A stretch of DNA of 19,384 nucleotides. It comes from Candidatus Limnocylindrales bacterium (GTDB lineage: Bacteria; Chloroflexota; Limnocylindria; Limnocylindrales; CSP1-4). Location of the stretch: assembly GCA_031292335.1 (NCBI GenBank), contig JARLHH010000035.1:1-19384 (forward strand). The letters are read 5' to 3'. The notes under the pieces are model-generated. The model ran no database searches and was not told where the DNA came from. It saw only the letters and a list, made by a program, of their open reading frames with translations. Both the position numbers and the translations under genes were made by a program. Positions 6,792 to 13,849 of this stretch are shown here, in pieces. Each line of letters begins with the position of its first letter. The stretch's first letter is position 1.

Positions 6792-7160
6792 ATGGCGGAC
6801 ACCGAGAAGCTGGTCTTCATGGTCCTGCACGGTCCAAGTCACCCGGAGCACGCCACGATTCCGTTTGTGATGGGCTGCGCCGCGCTGGCATCCGACGTGC
6901 AGGTGGTCCTTGGCTTCCAGGCCGACGGCGTGGAGCTTGACCGCGCGGGCGGGGCGGACGCCGTCGAGGCGGCCGGCTTCCCGCCACTCGCCAAGCTCAT
7001 GGCGGACTTCCAGGAGCTGGGCGGGACGATGCTCGTCTGCGGGCCCTGCATCAAGAGCCGCGGCATCACCGCCGCCGACCTCATCGAGGGCGCGGAAGTC
7101 GTCGCCGCCGGTCGATTCGTCGCTGAGATCACCTCGGCAACCAACAGCCTCGTCTACTAG
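6792..7160 (+). CDS. DsrE-family protein with CGPC motif
   Basis: This 122-residue protein belongs to the DsrE/DsrF-like family (PF02635). It has the N-terminal strand KLVFMVLHGP, a helix around PFVMGCAALAS, the strand VQVVLGFQADGVEL and a conserved redox segment with C83-G-P-C86 followed by IKSRGI. The C-terminal helix-strand (EVVAAGRFVAEIT) is also typical. The two cysteines could hold a persulfide or cycle as a disulfide, as in DsrE proteins that pass sulfur to TusA. A strong AAGGAG site precedes the ATG. It lies 32 nt after the DsrE2 gene and 11 nt before tusA, clearly in the same operon. Confidence 0.85.
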   Translation: MADTEKLVFMVLHGPSHPEHATIPFVMGCAALASDVQVVLGFQADGVELDRAGGADAVEAAGFPPLAKLMADFQELGGTMLVCGPCIKSRGITAADLIEGAEVVAAGRFVAEITSATNSLVY

Positions 7161-7171
7161 GAGAGCGAACC

Positions 7172-7438
7172 ATGCCTGCCACCGTCACCCCGTCCGAGCT
7201 CGAAGCCATCACCGCCGCCAAGGTCGTCGACGCGCGCGGATCGGCCTGTCCGGGGCCACTCCTCGAGGCCAAGAAGGGCATCGGCTCCGTGTCGGTGGGC
7301 TCGGTCCTGGAGATCTGGTCGAGCGATCCCGTCACCAAGACCGACATCGGCGCGTGGTCCACGAAGGTCGGCCACGAGTTCCTCGGCGTCCTCGCGGGCG
7401 AGGGCTACGAGCGCGTCCTCGTGCGCCGCCGCAAATAG
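7172..7438 (+). CDS. tusA: TusA-family sulfur carrier protein
   Basis: This 88-residue protein carries the TusA/SirA signature: strand KVVDARGSAC with the C26-P-G-P29 motif, then the helix LLEAKKGI and later strands. The cysteine accepts a persulfide in known TusA proteins and passes it to partners in thiolation, molybdenum-cofactor or sulfur-oxidation pathways. It is slightly longer than E. coli TusA because of an N-terminal extension of about 15 residues. Its start follows GGAGAG, which begins in the stop of the DsrE gene. Genetic linkage to DsrE and Hdr-like subunits matches the Tus-Dsr-Hdr sulfur dissimilation systems rather than tRNA thiolation. Confidence 0.93.
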   Translation: MPATVTPSELEAITAAKVVDARGSACPGPLLEAKKGIGSVSVGSVLEIWSSDPVTKTDIGAWSTKVGHEFLGVLAGEGYERVLVRRRK

Positions 7439-7447
7439 CCGCGTTCG

Positions 7448-7479
7448 GGCCGCGTCCCACCTCCGGGCGGGACGCGGCC
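7448..7479. repeat. Perfect 11-bp hairpin between tusA and the mvhD-like gene
   Basis: GGCCGCGTCCC (7448-7458) pairs perfectly with GGGACGCGGCC (7469-7479) around a 10-nt loop. It begins 10 nt after the tusA stop. No T-tract follows, so it is not a textbook terminator. It could be a partial terminator or an mRNA-stabilising element giving the upstream carrier genes higher expression than the complex genes. Confidence 0.6.
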
Positions 7480-7525
7480 GTCGATCGTCGATGTCCGGTT
7501 GGGCGTCGCAGGAGTTGAAGCGCAC

Positions 7526-7963
7526 ATGTCAGAGAATCCGTCGGACGAGCGGGCCACCAAGGTCCTGGTGATCGCGACGCTCCTGTGCTCCTACCCGGGC
7601 ATCGACGCGACGGGCCAGGCGCACATGGAGTACTCGCCCAACACCTACGTTCTCCCAACCCCCGACCCCGTGATGTTCCCGGAGTCGTTCTACCTCTACT
7701 GCTTCGAGAAGGGCATCGACGCGATCCTCATCGCCTCCTGCGGGACCGACAGCCCGTACGTCGGCTCGTACGAGCAGCTGGCCGCCCGGGTCGGCTCGAC
7801 GTACACGCGGATGAAGGAACGCGGCATCGACATCCGGCGCCTGAAGCTGACCGCCATCTGCAGCGTCTGCATGAAGGCATTCGTCAAGGAGATCAACGAC
7901 ATGGAGGCCCTCCTCGCGGAGATCGGCCCGGTCGACCGGCAGGCCGCCGCGGTGGTGGCCTGA
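7526..7963 (+). CDS. mvhD: MvhD/FlpD-like [2Fe-2S] electron-transfer subunit
   Basis: This 145-residue protein resembles the iron-sulfur subunit D of methyl-viologen hydrogenase (FlpD, PF02662), which links HdrA flavoproteins to an electron donor through a [2Fe-2S] cluster. Recognisable parts are the strand KVLVIATLLCSYPGID (C21), the strand DAILIASCGTDSPY (C72) and RRLKLTAICSVCMKAFVKEI (C112, C115), plus C59. The usual first CxxC near residue 20 is reduced to one cysteine. I chose ATG 7526 (MSENPSDER), 11 nt after GGAG; a TTG at 7499 is possible. Its stop shares one base with the start of the first HdrA gene. In QmoB and many HdrA proteins this domain is fused; here it stands alone. Confidence 0.82.
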   Translation: MSENPSDERATKVLVIATLLCSYPGIDATGQAHMEYSPNTYVLPTPDPVMFPESFYLYCFEKGIDAILIASCGTDSPYVGSYEQLAARVGSTYTRMKERGIDIRRLKLTAICSVCMKAFVKEINDMEALLAEIGPVDRQAAAVVA

Positions 7964-9345
7964 TGGATGCCCCCGTGGAGACCGACGTCCTGGTCATCGG
8001 CTCCGGCATCGCCGGCCTGCAGTCCGCGCTGGACCTCGCCGATCGCGGCTTCAAGGTGCTGGTCGCCGAACGCGAGGCGAGCACCGGCGGGAAGATGATC
8101 GCGCTCAGCAAGGTCTTCCCCACGATGGACTGCGCGAGCTGCATCACGACCCCCCGGATGTCGGCCGTCGCGCACCACGACAACATCACCACGTGGACCT
8201 ACGTGGACGTGGAGTCGATCGTCCCGGCCGGAGACGGCTTCGTGGCGACGATCACCCAGAAGCCGCGCTACGTCGACGAAGGCCTCTGCATCGGGTGCCG
8301 GCTCTGCGAATATGCCTGCCCGGTGGAGGTGCCCCACGAGTTCGAGGGTGGGATGGGAGCCCGGCGGGCCGCCTACATCCCGTTCGGAACCGCCATCCCC
8401 CAGACCGCCCTGATCGACATCGATGCCTGCGTCTACTGCGGCAAGTGCGAGAAGGCCTGCCCGACGGACGCGATCGACTTCGCCCAGGTGCCGCGGACGC
8501 TGACGGTAAACGCGCACTCCGTGGTCCTCGCCACCGGCTACAGGACGACACCCGTCGACGCGAAGAAGGAGTATCGCGGCGGCTCGGCCACGAATGTCAT
8601 TGGCGCCCTGGACATGGAGCGCCTGCTGGCCCCGAACGGCCCCTACGGACGCGTGCTCCGGCCCTCGGATGGCAAGATCCCCGACAGCGTCGCCTACATC
8701 CAGTGCGCCGGATCGCGCGACGAGACGCTCGGCGTGCCGTATTGCTCCCGGGTCTGCTGCATGTACGCCATCAAGCAGGCGATGCTCCTGTCGGGCGCCC
8801 TGCCCATGGCGGACATCACGATCTACTACATGGACATCCGGACCTTCGGCAAGGGCTACGAGCAGTTCTACCAGACGGCCCGCTCGATGGGTATCAACTT
8901 CGTCAAGGCCAAGGTCGCCCGGATCGACGAGCAGGCGGAGGGAGACCTCACGCTGCGGGTCGAGATGATCGAGGAGGACGGCCGGGTGGTCGACGCGCCC
9001 CACGACCTGGTCGTGCTCTCGGTCGGCATGCAGCCGGGCGACGATCCGCGGCGATTCATCAACGTGGACCTGGACCTCGACAAGTTCATCGCGACGCCCG
9101 AGCCGAAGCTGGACGCCACGCTGACCAGCCTGCCGGGCGTCGTCGCGGCCGGGACCGCCCTCGGCCCGAAGGACATCGTGGACACCGTCGTCGAGGCGAG
9201 CGCCGCGGCCACGAAGGTCGCGCTCTATCTCGGGCCACCCGCGCTGGCGCTGGCCGACCAGACCAATCTCCACGTGGAGGTTCGCGAGCTGAGCGCCGCC
9301 GAGGCCGTCATGGCCGCCGGGCTCACGGAGGTGCATGGTGCCTGA
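7963..9345 (+). CDS. hdrA: HdrA/QmoA-like FAD and iron-sulfur subunit (first copy)
   Basis: This 460-residue flavoprotein matches the HdrA/QmoA family. The FAD-binding GSGIAG lies at residues 13-18. The HdrA-specific FPTMDC57-A-S-C60 loop follows. A two-cluster ferredoxin insert has C109, C112, C115, C119 (CIGCRLCEYACP) and C156, C159, C162, C166 (CVYCGKCEKACP), expected to bind two [4Fe-4S] clusters. Next comes the conserved C248-AGSRD and YC261SRVCC266 region, and the family's C-terminal FAD segment with PGVVAAGTALGPKDI. Heterodisulfide reductase HdrA and QmoA use the flavin to split or pass electrons. All key residues appear intact. It overlaps the MvhD stop by 1 nt and the next gene by 11 nt, pointing to equimolar subunits. 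Confidence 0.9.
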   Translation: MDAPVETDVLVIGSGIAGLQSALDLADRGFKVLVAEREASTGGKMIALSKVFPTMDCASCITTPRMSAVAHHDNITTWTYVDVESIVPAGDGFVATITQKPRYVDEGLCIGCRLCEYACPVEVPHEFEGGMGARRAAYIPFGTAIPQTALIDIDACVYCGKCEKACPTDAIDFAQVPRTLTVNAHSVVLATGYRTTPVDAKKEYRGGSATNVIGALDMERLLAPNGPYGRVLRPSDGKIPDSVAYIQCAGSRDETLGVPYCSRVCCMYAIKQAMLLSGALPMADITIYYMDIRTFGKGYEQFYQTARSMGINFVKAKVARIDEQAEGDLTLRVEMIEEDGRVVDAPHDLVVLSVGMQPGDDPRRFINVDLDLDKFIATPEPKLDATLTSLPGVVAAGTALGPKDIVDTVVEASAAATKVALYLGPPALALADQTNLHVEVRELSAAEAVMAAGLTEVHGA

Positions 9346-11395
9346 GGAGCCCCTGGAGCCGCTCGACGCGTCAGGCGCGGCGGAGCGGATCGGCGTCTAC
9401 GTCTGCCACTGCGGCGGCAACATCTCCGACGTGGTCGACGTGGACCGGGTCGCCACGGAGGCGGCCGGCCTGGAAGGCGTCGCCGTCGCGCGCCACATCA
9501 TGTTCATGTGCTCCGACGAGGGGCAGAAGGCGATCATCGACGACATCAAGGACCTCGGCCTGGACCGAGTCGTCGTCGCCGCGTGCACGCCCAAGCTCCA
9601 CGAGACCACCTTCCGCCGGGCCGTCGTCCGGGCCGGGATGAACCCCTACCTCTTCCAGCCCGCGAACGTCCGCGAACAGGCCAGCTGGGCGCACCCCCAC
9701 AGCCCGCTCGCCGCGACGCTGAAGGCGAGCAGCCTGGTCCGGGCGGCGGTTGCCAAGGCGCGCCTGCTGGAGCCGCTCGAGAAGGTCAGCGTGGCCGCGG
9801 TCCACCGGGCCCTCGTCCTCGGTGGCGGCGTCGCCGGGCTGCGGGCCGCGCTGGACCTCGCCCGGCAGGGCCTCGGCGTGACGCTGGTCGAGAAGTCGCC
9901 CTTCCTCGGTGGCCACGCGACGCAGCTGCACACGGTCTTCCCGACCGAGGACCTGGCCCGGCCACTCGTCGGGCGCCTCATCTCCGAGGTCATGGCCCGG
10001 CCGGACATCACCGTCCTGACCGGGACCGAGATGGTCGGTGTCACCGGCTACGTCGGCGACTTCACCGCCTCCCTGCGCATGACGCCGCGCGGCGTGAACG
10101 CGGACCTCGTCGACATCGACGCGGCGATCGCCGCCTGCCCGGTGGAGGTCCCCAACGAGGTCGACGACGGCCTGAGCCGGCGGCGGGCGATCCACCGGCC
10201 CTACCCGGACAGCGTCCCGAACCTGCCGGCGATCGACTGGGCCGCGTGCACCCGCTGCGACGCCTGTGTCAAGGCCGTCGGAGGCCGGGGGATCGACCTG
10301 GATGATCGGCCCACGGAGATGGACATCGAGGTGGGCGCGATCGTGGTCGCGACCGGCTTCAACCACTACGAGCCCTACCAGGGCGAGTACGGGTACGGCC
10401 AGTCTCCCCGCGTCGTGACGCTCCCCCAGTTCCACCGGATGCTGGACCCGGAGGGCCCGACCGGCGGCGAGCTGAAGATCGAGGGCCGGGTGCCGCGCGC
10501 GATCGCGTTCATCCACTGTGTCGGCAGTCGCCAGATCGAGGGCGTCGACCAACCCGGCCCGAGCGGCAAGCTCAACGAGTATTGCTCCCGCGTCTGCTGC
10601 ACGGCCACGCTCCAGGCGGCCAACCAGGTCCGTTCCCGGTATCCGCAGACGGCGGTGGTGGACCTGTACCGCGACATCCGGACCTACCAGAAGGACCAGG
10701 AGGCCTACTACGTGGACGCCTCCAAGGGCGGCGTCCTGTTCCTGCGCTTCGACAATGAGACGCGACCCACGGTGGAGGTGACGGACGCCTCGGACACCTA
10801 TCCGCTGCGGGTGAAGGTCCGCGACACGCTGACCTTCGGGGCGGACCTGGAGGTGCCGGTCGACCTGGTGGTGCTCAGCGTGGGCGTCATGCCCAGCGAC
10901 GTCTCCGGCCTCATCGACATGACGAAGGCGCCCGTCGGCAACGACGGCTTCCTGCTGGAGGTGCACCCGAAGCTGCGGCCGGTCGAGAGCGCAATCCCCG
11001 GCCTGCTCCTCGCGGGAACGGCCCAGGCGCCGATGGACATCACCGAGAGCACGTCCGCGGCGTCGGCCGCCGTGGCGAAGGTCACCACCCTGCTGGCCAA
11101 GGACCACGTCGAGATGGAGCCCTTCGTGGCACGCGTGGACCCGTCGCGCTGCGACGGGTGCGGGCTCTGCCTGGAGGCCTGCCAGTACGCGGGCGCGATC
11201 GCCCTCCACGACGTGGAGGTCGAGGAGGGCGTGATCGAGAAGCGGGCGTACGTGAACCCGGTCGCCTGCAAGGGCTGCGGGGCCTGCGTCCCGTCCTGTC
11301 CGGTCGAGGCGCTCGACGTGCAGGGCTGGGAGATCGCGCAGTACCGGGCCATGGTCGAGGCCATTACGGCCGAACCCGTTGCCATTGGAGCCTAG
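9335..11395 (+). CDS. hdrA: HdrA/QmoB-like FAD and iron-sulfur subunit (second copy)
   Basis: This 686-residue protein is a second, larger HdrA-type subunit. It has the HdrA N-terminal domain (GVYVC24HC26GGNISDVV, later VVAACTPKLHE), FAD-binding GGGVAG at residues 163-168, the HCVGSR and EYCSRVCC motifs, and a C-terminal PGLLLAGTAQAPMDI segment. At the C terminus are two complete [4Fe-4S] motifs: C606, C609, C612, C616 and C645, C648, C651, C655. The internal ferredoxin insert is degenerate. Only C268 of the first motif remains, and the second keeps C305, C308 and C311 but has V315 in the fourth place. The FPTEDLARPL loop also lacks the cysteines present in the first copy. It resembles QmoB without its MvhD tail. 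ATG 9335 overlaps the previous gene. Confidence 0.88.
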   Translation: MVPEEPLEPLDASGAAERIGVYVCHCGGNISDVVDVDRVATEAAGLEGVAVARHIMFMCSDEGQKAIIDDIKDLGLDRVVVAACTPKLHETTFRRAVVRAGMNPYLFQPANVREQASWAHPHSPLAATLKASSLVRAAVAKARLLEPLEKVSVAAVHRALVLGGGVAGLRAALDLARQGLGVTLVEKSPFLGGHATQLHTVFPTEDLARPLVGRLISEVMARPDITVLTGTEMVGVTGYVGDFTASLRMTPRGVNADLVDIDAAIAACPVEVPNEVDDGLSRRRAIHRPYPDSVPNLPAIDWAACTRCDACVKAVGGRGIDLDDRPTEMDIEVGAIVVATGFNHYEPYQGEYGYGQSPRVVTLPQFHRMLDPEGPTGGELKIEGRVPRAIAFIHCVGSRQIEGVDQPGPSGKLNEYCSRVCCTATLQAANQVRSRYPQTAVVDLYRDIRTYQKDQEAYYVDASKGGVLFLRFDNETRPTVEVTDASDTYPLRVKVRDTLTFGADLEVPVDLVVLSVGVMPSDVSGLIDMTKAPVGNDGFLLEVHPKLRPVESAIPGLLLAGTAQAPMDITESTSAASAAVAKVTTLLAKDHVEMEPFVARVDPSRCDGCGLCLEACQYAGAIALHDVEVEEGVIEKRAYVNPVACKGCGACVPSCPVEALDVQGWEIAQYRAMVEAITAEPVAIGA

Positions 11396-11398
11396 TCG

Positions 11399-11695
11399 AT
11401 GACCACGACCGAGAAGCCCAAGTCGAAGATGCTCCAGCTCAAGGAGCTTCGCGGAGGCACCCCCCAGGCCCTGCTGGACTCAGTTCGCGAGCACAACGCC
11501 GCCCGGGCGGCCATCAAGAAGGCGCTTGCCGGCGGGCCCCGCACCGTGCCGGAGGTGGCCGCGGCCGCCGGGCTCACCCCCCGCGAGACCCTCTGGATGC
11601 TGACCGCCATGCGGAAGTACGGGAGTGTCGCCGAGGACACCCAGGACGGCTCCTACATGCGCTACGCGCTGACGACGAAAGAGGCCCGCGCGTGA
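11399..11695 (+). CDS. Small winged-helix-like protein within the Hdr operon
   Basis: This 98-residue protein has no cysteine and no membrane segment. The N-terminal third is charged (KPKSKMLQLKELRGGTP). The middle and C terminus look like a winged helix-turn-helix: a helix around VREHNAARAAIKKALAG, the HTH segment TVPEVAAAAGLTPRETLWMLTAMRKYG and a wing containing YMRYALT. I do not recognise a characterised family. It sits 3 nt after the second HdrA gene and overlaps the HdrC-HdrE fusion by 4 nt (GTGA), so it is made together with the complex. It could be a regulator responding to the complex or a structural or adaptor subunit using a winged-helix fold. Neither can be decided from sequence. 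Confidence 0.75.
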   Translation: MTTTEKPKSKMLQLKELRGGTPQALLDSVREHNAARAAIKKALAGGPRTVPEVAAAAGLTPRETLWMLTAMRKYGSVAEDTQDGSYMRYALTTKEARA

Positions 11696-12882
11696 GCGTG
11701 ATCGTCGACCACACCCTGCTCCCCGCGCTCAAGCAGTACGGGGCGTTCGACATCGGGGCCTGCTTCAACTGCGGCAACTGCACGGCCGGCTGTCCCCTGT
11801 CGAAGGACGACACCACCTTCCCGCGCAAGATCATCCGGTACGCGCAGGTGGGGATGCGGGACAGCCTGCTCTCCAGCAAGGAGCTCTGGACCTGCTACGC
11901 CTGCGGGGAGTGCTCGGAGACCTGCCCCCGGCAGGCCGAGCCGAGCGAGTTCATGGCCGCGGCGCGGCGGTATGCGATCGGCAGCTACGACCGGACCGGC
12001 CTGGCCCGGACGATGTACACGCGGCCGGTCCTGGGCACGATGATCGCGGTCTTCCTGGCGGCGTTCTTCGCGATCTTCATGGCGGCCGGCCACGCGATCC
12101 CGTCGGGCGGGTCGCTCGATCTCTTCGCGTTCGTGCCCGAGGACCTCATCCACACTATTGGGATCGTCGTGATGGTGCTCGTCGCGCTGGCCGGTGTCGC
12201 CGGGCTCGTGACGATGGCGCGCCAGGTCGGGCGATCCGAAGGCGTGGGCTGGCGCACCGTGTTCGGCAGTCGCGCGGCCGTGGGCCGGTCCATTCGCGCC
12301 CTCTGGGAGTCGATCGGGGTCGAATCGCTCGGCCAGCGGCGCTACCGGGAGGACTGCGACGCAGACAAGGCGACGGTTCCGCTCTACCGCCGCCGCTGGC
12401 TCCTCCACGCGCTCACGATGTGGGGCTTCCTGGGGCTCCTCGCCGCAACGATCCTCGACTACGGCCTGGCGCTCGTGGGCATCAAGGCAACCGGCACGCC
12501 GGTGCCGATCTGGTACCCGGTCCGCCTCCTGGGGACGATCGCCGGGCTGATGCTGGTGTACGGCGCGAGCATGCTCATCGTTGAGCGCTATCGGAAGGCC
12601 AGCCGGTCGGTCGCCCATTCGGCGCCGGCGGACTGGACCCTGCTGGCGCTGCTCTGGATCACCGGCGTCACCGGGTTCACGCTCGAGCTCGCCCTGTACC
12701 TCCCGCAGGCGCCCGCCTGGGGCTACTGGGTCTTCCTCTTCCACGTGGCGGTCGCGATGGAGCTGGTCCTGCTGGCCCCCTTCATGAAGCTGGCGCACGT
12801 GATCTACCGGCCGGTGGCACTCTTCTTCTACGCGCTCGGTCGGGCACCCGATCAGCCGGACCTTCAGGGAGGCACGCGATGA
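11692..12882 (+). CDS. HdrC-HdrE fusion, QmoC-like membrane subunit
   Basis: This 396-residue protein joins a cytoplasmic HdrC-type domain to a membrane anchor. Residues 24-34 (C24, C27, C30, C34-P) and 68-78 (C68, C71, C74, C78-P) are two [4Fe-4S] motifs. After residue 110 there are about six hydrophobic helices: around 111-132, 153-177, 238-264, 274-299, 312-335 and 344-380. Histidines within or beside them (LIHTIG, LLHALTMWG, FLFHVAVAME, KLAHVIY) could bind heme b, as in HdrE, NarI and QmoC. The arrangement is that of QmoC, which passes electrons between the HdrA-like subunits and the quinone pool. GTG 11692 overlaps the winged-helix gene; the stop overlaps the hemerythrin gene by 4 nt. 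Confidence 0.88.
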   Translation: MSVIVDHTLLPALKQYGAFDIGACFNCGNCTAGCPLSKDDTTFPRKIIRYAQVGMRDSLLSSKELWTCYACGECSETCPRQAEPSEFMAAARRYAIGSYDRTGLARTMYTRPVLGTMIAVFLAAFFAIFMAAGHAIPSGGSLDLFAFVPEDLIHTIGIVVMVLVALAGVAGLVTMARQVGRSEGVGWRTVFGSRAAVGRSIRALWESIGVESLGQRRYREDCDADKATVPLYRRRWLLHALTMWGFLGLLAATILDYGLALVGIKATGTPVPIWYPVRLLGTIAGLMLVYGASMLIVERYRKASRSVAHSAPADWTLLALLWITGVTGFTLELALYLPQAPAWGYWVFLFHVAVAMELVLLAPFMKLAHVIYRPVALFFYALGRAPDQPDLQGGTR

Positions 12883-13373
12883 CCGGCAGCCTGGAGCACG
12901 TCGCCCACGCGCATGGCGAGCACATGCTCGCCCAGATCGACCGGATGCCCGGCGCCGGGGACATGGTCGGCACCGCGACGCCCGCCGAGCTCCGGGCGCG
13001 CCTGGACGAGATGCATGCCTTCCTGACCGAGGTCCTGATCCCGCACATCGCGGCCACCGAGGCCACGCTCTACCCGGAGCTGGAGCGGATGTTCCAGAAC
13101 GTCCACTCGATGGCGCCGCTCCGTCGCGAGCACGCCGAGGTCCGCCGGGCGACCGCCGAGCTGGCGAGAATCTGCACGCACCTCGGCGAGCAGCGCATCT
13201 CCGTCGGCGAGGCGATCGCCCTGCGCCGGGTGATCTTCCAGCTCTATGCGCTCCTGAAGGTGCACCTCGCGGAGGAGCAGGTCTACCTGGACATCCTCGA
13301 CCGGCGCGAGGCGCCCGAGATGTCCGAGGCGCTGGCCGCGGCGATGGCGCACCCGGGCAGCCCGGAGGTCTGA
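12879..13373 (+). CDS. Hemerythrin HHE cation-binding domain protein
   Basis: This 164-residue helical protein carries the hemerythrin-like pattern of di-iron ligands on four helices: H-x-H-x-x-H in VAHAHGEHM, HIAATEATLYPE, HSMAPLRREHAEV and LLKVHLAEEQVYLDIL. Hemerythrin-like proteins bind oxygen or nitric oxide, sense redox state or protect iron-sulfur proteins. It is the last gene of the Hdr operon and starts within the stop of the QmoC-like gene (ATGA). Coupling with a cluster-rich, probably oxygen-sensitive complex suggests an oxygen scavenging or sensing role; this is inference. A weak hairpin (GCGGCC/GGCCGC, 13398-13416) follows and may end the operon, but it has no T-tract. Confidence 0.88.
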   Translation: MTGSLEHVAHAHGEHMLAQIDRMPGAGDMVGTATPAELRARLDEMHAFLTEVLIPHIAATEATLYPELERMFQNVHSMAPLRREHAEVRRATAELARICTHLGEQRISVGEAIALRRVIFQLYALLKVHLAEEQVYLDILDRREAPEMSEALAAAMAHPGSPEV

Positions 13374-13541
13374 GCCGGCCGTCGCGCTCACGTGGCCGCG
13401 GCCGCTGAAGGGCCGCACCACGCCCGCACCGCGACAACGGTCGCTGCCCGGAGGCCCCACCCGGGGGATCGCTGGTGAAGACGCCCAGGTCGGCATCGAG
13501 CCAGTGTTTGGGCGCCGTCGCGCTGCGCAAGCGTGGCCGCG

Positions 13542-13757
13542 TCAGCCGCCGCCGAGGATCTCCGGCGCCGCGTCAGGGTCCCGCATCCCCACGCCCGGTG
13601 CGTCGTCGAGCCGGTCCTCCTTCCCCCAGGCCGGCTCACCGGTCTCCTGGTGCCGCTCGCGCCCCGCTTCGCGTCGCTCGCGGCGCGGTGGCGGCTCCGC
13701 TGCCGCCCTATCCGGGGCGCCCGTCAGGATGTGCGTAATCCACGAGAGCAGCGACAT
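13542..13757 (-). CDS. Small hypothetical protein, 71 residues
   Basis: I do not recognise this protein. It begins MSLLSWITHILTG, a short hydrophobic or amphipathic N terminus that could attach to the membrane. The rest is strongly charged and probably disordered: PPPRRERREAGRERHQE, then an acidic stretch ending DAAPEILGGG. The main support for a real gene is an excellent GGAGGAG ribosome binding site 6 nt before the ATG. It is isolated: the Hdr operon ends 168 bp away on the opposite strand, and decayed gene fragments lie upstream. It could also be a chance frame. Confidence 0.5.
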   Translation of the reverse strand: MSLLSWITHILTGAPDRAAAEPPPRRERREAGRERHQETGEPAWGKEDRLDDAPGVGMRDPDAAPEILGGG

Positions 13758-13849
13758 CAGCGTCTCCTCCGCGACGATCGAACAGCGTGGCTCGATCCCA
13801 AGGGTGCGTCACCGCGTCAACCCTCCGCCGCCGGCCTTGGGGTCGCTGA

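Noticed and set aside
7439..7525. True rho-independent terminator after tusA
   Set aside because: The stem is perfect, but no T-tract follows and the downstream genes belong functionally to the same operon.
7696..9336. Long open frame antisense to the MvhD and first HdrA genes
   Set aside because: Its product is low-complexity and Asp/Arg/Gly/His-rich with no domain. It mirrors the GC-rich third positions of the strongly recognisable HdrA gene.
9371..11209. Long open frame antisense to the second HdrA gene
   Set aside because: Same reason: no motif or start signal, and the plus strand holds clear FAD and [4Fe-4S] motifs throughout.
5975..13373. Classical sHdr sulfur-oxidation or Apr-Qmo sulfate-reduction cluster
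   Set aside because: No HdrB, lipoate-binding protein, AprAB, Sat or DsrAB could be found on either strand, so neither label is justified.
11662..13530. Long minus-strand frame across the QmoC-like and hemerythrin genes
   Set aside because: Arg/Pro-rich shadow translation. The plus-strand genes have intact metal-binding motifs and coupled starts.
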